Source: Bacteroidaceae bacterium (GTDB taxonomy: Bacteria > Bacteroidota > Bacteroidia > Bacteroidales > Bacteroidaceae). Taken from it: DNA of 64,000 nt. Under the pieces are notes generated by a model. That model saw nothing but the letters and a program-made list of their open reading frames with translations. It was not told the DNA's origin and ran no database searches. The translations under genes were made by a program, and so were the position numbers. Positions 37,701 through 45,700 of the stretch are shown here, piece after piece (the first letter of the stretch is position 1; each line of letters begins with the position of its first letter). The stretch is from assembly GCA_017524545.1 (NCBI GenBank), contig JAFXVN010000022.1, positions 25,473-89,472 of the forward strand, given 5' to 3'.

Positions 37701-37810
37701 TGATTCTGGGTGTTGTATTCGGCACGCTGTCTTCTATCTTCGTGGCAGCTCCCACAGCTTACCTGATTAGGAAGAAGACCATCGTGGAGGACGTTCCCGA
37801 GAAGAAGTAA
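34763..37810 (+). CDS. secDF: Protein translocase subunit SecDF (fused)
   Basis: A 1015-residue fusion of SecD and SecF that uses proton motive force to help the Sec channel release exported proteins. There are twelve predicted membrane segments in two sets of six. The SecD half has GLGLDLKGGMNVILEV and RTRIDRFGVVQPNIQ; the SecF half has SIDFTGGRNFVVLFEN and GYSINDKVVVFDRIRE. The P1 region carries an Ala/Asp/Thr/Glu-rich insert (about residues 255-320, DEAAADTTEAAAAQ...). The fused arrangement and length are normal for Bacteroidetes. A strong terminator follows. Confidence 0.96.
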   Translation: MQNKGFVKVFAVLLTLVCIFYLSFSVVTNHFESKAEAIAQTEGQAAADRYLDSLLNNKVYCNVWTLKECREMGIGLGLDLKGGMNVILEVSVPDVIKALADHKEETDENFRKAVEQATKEAAGSQNDFITLFVKDYKALEPNKALAELFATQQLRDKVTTKSTDKEVESVLRAEVKSAIDNSYNVLRTRIDRFGVVQPNIQALEGQEGRIMVEMPGVKEPERVRKLLQGSANLEFWETYNTQEIVPFLVNLDTKLAAALSGIKDEAAADTTEAAAAQTDELVEAPADTAKAATDLAAAVAEKSDDASTAVSAADIEKAHKQHPLLSRLQLAQGAYGCVVGFASKRDMADIDELLASPEAKEVLPSDLRLKWGVKGMGEGAGANIYELYAIKVTERNGRAPLEGDVVTDASDTYDQRGMPCVSMKMNVDGARRWAALTKANLKRSVAIVLDDNVYSAPTVQSEITGGSSEITGHFTAEDTRDLANVLKSGKMPAPAKIVSEEIVGPSLGAESIRQGIWSCVIAFVILMVYMITMYGTIPGMVANCALILNLFFTIGVLTSFQAALTMSGIAGMVLSLGMAVDANVLIYERTKEEMKAGKKVREALAAGYSNAFSAIFDSNLTSVITAIILYYFGTGPIRGFATTLLIGICVSFFTAVFLTRVVYTQVMEKDKWLGLTFRTAIGDKISFQNPTYKFMSAYKKSFTIFGIFAVISVAFMLTRGFSKSIDFTGGRNFVVLFENEVQPETVRGLLAEAFPESNTSAIALGTEGKTIRISTNYRIEEDGIEVDSEIEEKLFNTLKDGNLLAGDLTLENFINRDERAGGSIISSQKVGPSVAEDITYGAILSVIFAFIAIFVYILIRFRNVSFSVGAIAALIVDTILILGMYSICWGWMPFSLEIDQTFIGAVLTAIGYSINDKVVVFDRIREFLHLHPKRDKQELFNTSLNSTLNRTINTSVSTFIVLAVIFCLGGASIRSFAFAMILGVVFGTLSSIFVAAPTAYLIRKKTIVEDVPEKK

Positions 37811-37845
37811 GAAGCACAGAAATACTTTTTTACCTTTTTATAATG

Positions 37846-37884
37846 AGAGCCGCAGCACTGCCAGTCAGCGCTGCGGCTCTTTTT
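37846..37884 (+). terminator. Rho-independent terminator of secDF
   Basis: Arms agagccgcagc (37846-37856) and gctgcggctct (37870-37880) are perfectly complementary and are followed by ttttt, 36 bases after the secDF stop. Confidence 0.9.
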
Positions 37885-37972
37885 GCCTGTCACCTTGAAC
37901 TTCACTTGACACAAAACTTGCAGTTTTAACAAATAATTATGCACTTTATGCTGTTGTTTGTGTAATTTTATG

Positions 37973-37980
37973 TATCTTTG
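37973..37980 (+). promoter_or_regulatory. Bacteroidetes -7 element TATCTTTG
   Basis: TATCTTTG lies 64 bases upstream of the ATG at 38044, with TTTG at 37957-37960 upstream. It rules out the longer frame that would begin at 37978. Confidence 0.7.
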
Positions 37981-38043
37981 CGCGATTTTGCGTGTGTATG
38001 CAACATCCTCAAAACCGGAAACAAACTCAAAAACAAAAAGACA

Positions 38044-39738
38044 ATGAACAATTTCAAACTCGCTGCGCTTGCACTGGCTCTTCTGCTCTGCCTGCCAATG
38101 GGCGCGCAAAACATCAAACTGAAAGGCATCGGCCACGACAACCGCTACGACGACGGCGACCAGATGAAATCGACTTATGTGGGCTGGAACTCCGAACTGG
38201 GGAAGACCATCTTTATCGTCGATAACGGCATCTACAAGATGGACTGGAACGGGACGTCGCTCTCTACGCCGGAAAAAGAACCCGCAGTTGTTGCCTCCGA
38301 AGTGCGGGCTGACAACGACAAACAAATCTGGGCCACAAACTTCAACCTGATGTACGGCAACAGCGGAGCCGCATACGTTAACGGCAAACTCATGACAGTG
38401 ATGTCTCGCGACGAGCAATCGACCACCGACGACGAACTCTTTGCCGTACGCATTTGGGACGCCGCCACGGGCGAGCTCCTCTCGTCGGAAATCAAGCCGA
38501 AGAGCGCCACTCTGGAGAGCGCAGGCATGTGCTACAACCCCAAGGACGGGAAGGTCTATGGACTTTTCTACATGACGGGTCAAAGCCTGCCCGATGAAAT
38601 CACCTCCGACCCCGACTACTTCGAGGACCAGGATGCCGACATGACCGATGGCGACGCGGGCTACTGCCTCTGCACCCTCGATGTGACAACCATGAAAGTC
38701 ACGCCCATCACCCCCGGACTCTACTACTATAACTTCGTCACCTTCGCCATCAACAGCGAGGGACGTGCCTTTGCCTTGACCAGCGGCGGCGCAAACGGCA
38801 CCATCGACGAAGAGGGCAAGATGCGCAACATAGATGGCGAGCTGACAGGCGCACAGCTTTGGGAGTTCGACCTCACGACAGGTCTTCTGAAGACCAAGGC
38901 CGTGGAGAAATTCGATGATGGCGGCGAGGCATACACCGACCAGGAGCCTCTCGTACCCGCCACAGGCTACTGCTCGCAATACCGCCGCCAAGCCGCCTGC
39001 TTCGCAGCAAGCAACCCCGACAAGATGTATTGGGTGGGTTACTACAACAGCGGAAAGGGTGTCAACGACTGGGGTTCGTGGAGTTCGCTCTCCGACAAGG
39101 AATGGCGCACCAACGGCAAGTACGACACCGCCCTCTACGAGATTGATGTCAACACAGGCCAGACAACACGTCTCGCCAAGATAGACAACCGCTGGATATT
39201 CTCTGCCCTCTGGATTGATGGCGACGACGCGAGCGACGGCAGCGACATCGACCTGAACGACAAGGAGACTGCCAACGATGCCTATATCGCCCTCTCAACA
39301 GCCGACAACGGCAGCATCTGGCAGAAAGTGGAGAAAGGGCAGCAATATACCTACTATCTGGAACCTGCCATTGGCTGGCAAGTACACAGCGTGACGTTCA
39401 ACAACCAGGACATTACCGACCAGCTTACAGAGACAGGCACCATTACCACGCCAGTTATCAGCACCGAACGCTCCACGCTCTTCGTCACCTTCGAACTGAT
39501 CGACCCCGATGAGATAAACAGCCCGAAGCAGTCGGCAAGCGAGGTGAGGATTCTCGGCAAAAAAGGCGGCATCAGCGTTCAGAACGCCAAGGTCGGCGAC
39601 ATGCTTCACGTCTATTCCTCCGACGGCCGTCTGCTTCAGTCGCAGAAACTCGTATCTGACAAGGCCGACATCAACCTCGACAGCAAAAACCTCTACATCA
39701 TCAAGGTAGCAGACAAAGTGCTGAAGGTGCGCATATAA
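38044..39738 (+). CDS. Secreted repeat protein with type IX-like C-terminal tail
   Basis: A 564-residue exported protein with a signal peptide (FKLAALALALLLCLPMGAQ). The middle has phrases reminiscent of beta-propeller blades (VYGLFYMTGQ, MCYNPKDGKVYG, YCLCTLDVTTMKV, LYEIDVNTGQTTRLAKI), suggesting a propeller-like fold. About residues 455-490 (YTYYLEPAIGWQVHSVTFN) look Ig-like. The end, VGDMLHVYSSDGRLLQSQK...NLYIIKVADKVLKVRI, fits a type A sorting domain of the type IX secretion pathway. It lies 33 bases before the giant modular protein gene, probably in one operon. The role is unknown. Confidence 0.8.
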   Translation: MNNFKLAALALALLLCLPMGAQNIKLKGIGHDNRYDDGDQMKSTYVGWNSELGKTIFIVDNGIYKMDWNGTSLSTPEKEPAVVASEVRADNDKQIWATNFNLMYGNSGAAYVNGKLMTVMSRDEQSTTDDELFAVRIWDAATGELLSSEIKPKSATLESAGMCYNPKDGKVYGLFYMTGQSLPDEITSDPDYFEDQDADMTDGDAGYCLCTLDVTTMKVTPITPGLYYYNFVTFAINSEGRAFALTSGGANGTIDEEGKMRNIDGELTGAQLWEFDLTTGLLKTKAVEKFDDGGEAYTDQEPLVPATGYCSQYRRQAACFAASNPDKMYWVGYYNSGKGVNDWGSWSSLSDKEWRTNGKYDTALYEIDVNTGQTTRLAKIDNRWIFSALWIDGDDASDGSDIDLNDKETANDAYIALSTADNGSIWQKVEKGQQYTYYLEPAIGWQVHSVTFNNQDITDQLTETGTITTPVISTERSTLFVTFELIDPDEINSPKQSASEVRILGKKGGISVQNAKVGDMLHVYSSDGRLLQSQKLVSDKADINLDSKNLYIIKVADKVLKVRI

Positions 39739-39771
39739 TTATATATAATGTATAACCAAACAATTAACAAT

Positions 39772-42700
39772 ATGAGAAAACTTACATTTTTATTTGCCGC
39801 ATTGCTCTCCCTATCGTGGGGGACAATGAAGGCGCAGGAGAGTCTGACCATCTATGGAGATGCAGACTACTCCAGCGATTATGTTCCATTTGATGGATAT
39901 GATGCTGACGCTGCTCAGCACGACCAATTGATTTTCCCTTCTGCGCAGCTAACATCTTTAGAAGGGAAAATAATTAAATCGATGACGTTTTATTACAAGA
40001 AAAACGAAACATCCGGAACAAATGTTGGTAACTGGATTGTATCGCTAGGATCAACTACAGCAACAACACTCACAGCACTTGACACAACAACACCTCTTAC
40101 TCAGGTGTTTTCTGGTGCGATTACCCCAGATACAGATGCCAAGACTATTACCATTACTTTTGATGAAGATTACGTTTATGATGGTGGTAATCTGTTGGTA
40201 GATTTTAATCATCCACAAGCTTCAGGCTATAAGAAGTTCACATTTTGGTGTGTATACGTTACTCCCGCACCTGCCTATTCAAAAGGAGCCACTCGCACAT
40301 ATCTTCCTAAGACAACATTCACATACGAGGATAATGGCACATCTGAAGGCCCTGCCCTTGTCGTTAAGGAAGGCTCTACCAAGTTGACTTCTCCTTATGC
40401 TTACAGCTTCGGTCTGACAACCGCAGGTACAACCAAGACCTTCACATTGAGCAATCCCGGTGCAGAAGCCACACCTATTAGTGTGTCTGCTACAGGCGGC
40501 TTTGGCGCTTCTTTCTCTGACAATGCAACATCGATTCCTGCTGGTGGCGAAGTCACACTTACCATCACCATGCCTGAGGCTACTGCAAATGGCACAGTAA
40601 CTGTCTCTTCCACAGCTGACGGCATTGATGATTTCGTCTTCAATGTCAGCGGCACTATTCGCGATGAGAGCAAGATGTGGGTGAACTTCGCAGAAGGTCT
40701 GCCCGAAGGCTGGACGAATAGCGGGAACTGGACAATTAGCACTACTGGTGCTGATGGCGAGACTTCCGGAGCAGGCTATGCCTATAACACATCCTATGAA
40801 AGTAACAAGCTCATGTACTCTCCTTTGTTGACTTTTGCCGAAGGTGAAAAGCTCTATTTGATGATAAAGGGACATGGTGCAACGGCAAGTTGGAACAAAC
40901 TGAACATCCAGTATTCCGCAGATGGAACGAACTGGACAAATGCCAAAGTGCTTGAAAGCATCACCAACACTTGGCAGAGCCTTGAGGTATCCGAGATTCC
41001 TGCCGGCAACTGGTACATCGGTTTCTATGGCAGCTATGTGTATTTCACCGACATCTATGGCGGTACAGAGTCCACAGCTCCCGTTATTGCTCTTTCTCAG
41101 ACAAGCTATGACTTTGGTCTGATTGCCGAGAACACAACCAGCGAAGCTGTTACCATTACCAATACAGGCAAGTCTGCTTTGACTGGCTTGAACATCATTT
41201 CGAGCAACCCGAACTTCACCGTCAACTACGAGGCTACAGAGATTGCTGCTAATGGCGGTACAGCTACGTTTACTGTGACAATGGCTCCTAACGCTACAGG
41301 TGCACAGAGCGCAACCATCACCATCAAGAGCGACAACGCCGACGACCTGACATTCACCGCAACAGGTGCGGTGGCTAAGGAAGGTACAGCAACGGCTGTA
41401 TTTAATGATGCCACCCTCGCAGGATGGACAAAGGCTGGCAACACCAGCTTCAATAGCGATGAAACTGCTGCCTACTTCTATTACAGCACTAACACGTTGA
41501 CCTCTCCGAAGGTAAGTATCGCCTCCGATGACTTCCTTGCTATCAATGCGAAGATAGCTTCCGGCTATGGTTACGTCACCGTTCAGGGTTCTGCAGACGG
41601 CACTTCTTGGACTGACATCAAGAAGCTCGACAGCAGCGTGCTGAACCAGACAGACTACACCACCGCTATCGTCAGCGGCATCTCCACCGACTACAAGTAC
41701 CTGCGTCTCAACGGTTACTATTGCTATGTGAAGCAGGTGGCTGGCCTGAACTACGCTCCTGTCCTCACTGTTACACAGGGTACAGGTGCTGTCTCCTCTC
41801 CTGCTGCCTACGCTTTTGGCGAGGTGGGTGCAAACCAGACCGTGACCTACAACTTCACCAATACAGGTGCAGGCACAATCAACATCACCAATGTAGCGAG
41901 CGACAACGAGGTATTCACTACCAACTGGACAGAAGCAGTGGTAGCTGACAACTACGACCTCATCATCACTGTCAACTACGACGCAGCCAAGGCTGGCGAG
42001 CAGAACGGCACAGTGACTGTCACCACCACAGAGGGTGAGTTTGTCATCAACCTGACCAGCACTTTCCTTGCTGCCAACGCTCCCAAGTTTGCACTCTTCA
42101 TTGGCGAGGCAGAGCAGACCACAGGTGCTGACCTTGGCTTCGGCATCATCACAGAGGCTGCCACCAAGGAGTTCATCATCAAGAACGACGGCACAGGCGC
42201 ACTCAACGTCACTGGCATTGCCCTTCCCGATGCAGCCTATACTACCGACCTTGAGGCAGCTCCTTCTACAGAGAGTCCTCTGGTCATTGCCGCTGGCACA
42301 AGCAAGACCATCAATGTGACACTTGCCGCTACAGCCAAGGCTATCAAGACGGGCAACATCGTTATCTCTGCCGATGGCTTCGAGGACTTCAGTTTCGTTG
42401 CTGATGCATACGTACTGGCAGGCACAGAGGTTATTGACTTCAACACTGCCATCCCAAGCACATGGGAGAACGAAAGCAATGGTTGGTCTATCTTCAATAA
42501 CGAGGCTGCCAAGTGTACTGGCAAGAAGAACCTGACAACGTCAAAGCTCTCCTTTACAGACGAAGACTTCTTCATTTTCAAGGTAAAGGCTAGCGATAGC
42601 GGCAGCGGCGACTATGTCACCGTTGAGGGTTCTGCCGATAATGGTGCCACATGGACAGCATTCGAGAAGAAGACCTATTCATATTCTGGTGACTTCGGAG

Positions 42701-45700
42701 CCAACACGGGTGATTACTCTACCATTGTTGTCTCTGGCATCTCTTCATCAGTCAACAAGATTCGTTTCAATGGCTATTATGTACTCATTGACGAGATTGC
42801 AGGTCTGACCTATGACGCCAACGATCCTAAGATGGGCATTTATTCCGATGCAGACTGCACAGTTGCAGCTACAACGAGCGTAGCTAAGGACTTTGGCTTC
42901 GTCACAGAGGACGCTACAGAGACCTATTATATAAAGAATGATGGCACGGGCACATTGGCACTTGACCAGGAAGAGATGCCTGCTGGCTTCTCTGCTGTAC
43001 TCGGCGAGAGCGAGCTTGCAGCAGGCGAGAGCACCACACTGACCATCACCTTCGGACAGATTTCTGGTGGTTATCGCGGTGGCAACATCGTGGTTAATGG
43101 TAGCGATGGCGGCACATTCACCGTTGCAGTGAGCGGCGTTATGGTTGACGAGGACAAGCTTAACCTCGACTTCGCCACTGCCGACATTCCTTCCACTTGG
43201 ACGGCTGGCAGCTGGGCAAAGAAGGATGGTGGTTATGTTGAAGCTGGCTATACCAGCACAACGATGGAGACAAACGTCCTGACAGCTGTTGCTGGTGAGA
43301 CACTTGTTGTTGTTGCCAAGAACACAAGCACTTATAGCACCTATAAATTTGGCGTGAAATATAAGAAGGCCGATGCAGAAGAGTGGTCTGACCTCATCGC
43401 TGCAGCCAACTTGGGTACTGAATGGAAGACGCTGACTGCCACGATTGAAGAAGCAGGCGACTACCAGCTCCAATTCACAGGCAACTATGCCCAGATTAAG
43501 CACATCTATGGCTTGACTGAACCGACCGAACCCGTTATGGTTGTTTACGACGGCGAGGCAAAAGCAGCTACCACATACAACTTTGGCAACGTAGCCAATG
43601 ATGCGGATGCTACCCACACCTTCACTGTGAAGAACGAGGGTAAGGCCGTTCTTGCTGGCCTGACTGCAACACTCAGCGGCGACCAAGCTTTCCACTATGA
43701 TGTAACTATCAGTGGCTTGACCGATGGCGGTGTTGCTGCCAATGGCGAGGCTACCATCACAGTTACCCAGAAGAAGGACAACCTTGGCTCTCACGCTGCA
43801 ACGCTGACCATCAGCTCCACCAGCGAGAGCATTGCTGACTTTGTCATTGAACTGAGCGGCGTTACCCGCGACGCATCGAAGATGTATGTTGACTTCGCAG
43901 ATGGTAATATGCCTACAGGTTGGACGGTTGGTACAAGTTGGACTGTCACATCTGGCTATGCACAGCAGACCAGCTACAGCACAGCATCCGCTCTCGTAAC
44001 CACTCCGCTCACTGTTGCAGAGGGCGAGACTTTGAGCTTCGAAGCAGCACGCTATAGCAGCTACTCTGCAGCACAGTTGAAGGTTCGCTACACCACCGAT
44101 GGCGGTATCACTTGGAGCGAATATGTTGACTATGCTGCACAGATTACATCGGGCAGCTTCGTGACGCTCACTCTGACCGACGTTCCCGCAGGAACAGCCA
44201 TCGTTGAGTTCTATGGCCGTTATGTGAAGCTTGACAACATCTCCGGCTTCGTTCCCACCACTGCTCCTGTATTTGCTCTGACCGAAGGCACCACAGCAGT
44301 TGCCAATGGCAGCACAAAGGAATTTGGTAATCTGACGGAAGCTGGTGTGGCTACCTACACCCTGACCAACAATGGTACTGCCGACATGGTAACGACCGTT
44401 GCAACGACTGGTGTGGCTACCGCAGCCATCTCTGGCGAAGGCGAAGGCATTACCATCGCAGATAACACCGTGACTTTGGCAGCAGGTAAGAGCGCAACCA
44501 TCACCCTGACGCTTCCCTACGAAGCTCCCTTCGGCGAGAAGACAGGTGCAATGACACTCACCTCCGAGGGTTGGGTAGGCGACTTCTCCGTGAACTACAC
44601 GGCAACCACTATCGACCCGACTGCACTCTTCGTTGACTTCTCCAGCAATGCGAAGCCCGCAGGCTGGTACAACAGCGGTTTCTCCTTCACCAGTGGTGCT
44701 GCCACTATCAACAGCAACACAGAGGCAACCCTCATCACCGAGAAGCTGACCGTAAGCGGCACCGACGATGTGCTGAGCTACGATGCAGTTGCGTCCTCTT
44801 CTTGGGCAAGTAACTACGCAAGTCTTGTTGTCAGCTACTCTACCGACCGCCAGAACTGGATTCCTGTGGAGACACAACCCACGCTGAGCACAACTGCCGC
44901 AACCTTCAATGTAAGTGGTTTGGATGCTGGTGAGTACTACCTCCAGTTCAAGGGCAAGTATGTGACTGTTGACAACATCAGCGGCTGGCACAAGGTAACA
45001 GGTATCGAACACGACCTCTTCTTCGTCAGCATCGACGTTCCCGAAGGCGAATACGTTCCTGGTTCTGAATATACAGCTACCGTCAAGGTTGTGAACCTGC
45101 GTGCAGCGTCTGAGACCGTAGCCGCCGAACTCTTCGTCAAGAACGAAAAGGCTGCTGAGCTCACCGAACAGGTTGTTGCCCTCGACGAAACCAAGACCTT
45201 TACCCTTACAGCTATCGTGCCTGAGGAAGGCAAGCACCTTGCCTACGTGAAGGTTTACAATAACGACGTTACCATCGAGACCGAACCTGTGACCTTCACT
45301 TCCGCTCACAACCGCACCCTCGAAATCACTGGCTTTGCACGCACCAGCGACGAGACTGTTGATGCCGATGCAAACAACGAGTTCACCTCTACGTTCAACG
45401 TGACGGTGAAGAACAACGGTACTCTTGCCCAGGATGCTGAAAATGTAAGTGTCAGCATCACTGATGCCGATGGCAACGTGATTGGTGAGAATGCTACCGC
45501 ATGGACGCTTGCCAACAGCCAGACCGTGTTCATCAATCCAGGCGCATACACCACCGACGGTGCTGTGCTGGCCATCTGGCGCTGGAACACTGATGTTGAC
45601 GGTGAATGGGCTCTATTCACGAAGATTAACGACGAGCTCTATAGTGTAGAGCGCAACGGCAAGACCAACTTCTGCATTGTACGTCTGAAGAAGGAAGGCG

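Noticed and set aside
42748-45309. 853-codon open frame on the minus strand opposite the giant modular protein
   Set aside because: It is a shadow of the repetitive plus-strand gene: cysteine- and valine-rich composition, no start signal, no recognisable domain, and the plus frame carries clear domain repeats and a signal peptide.
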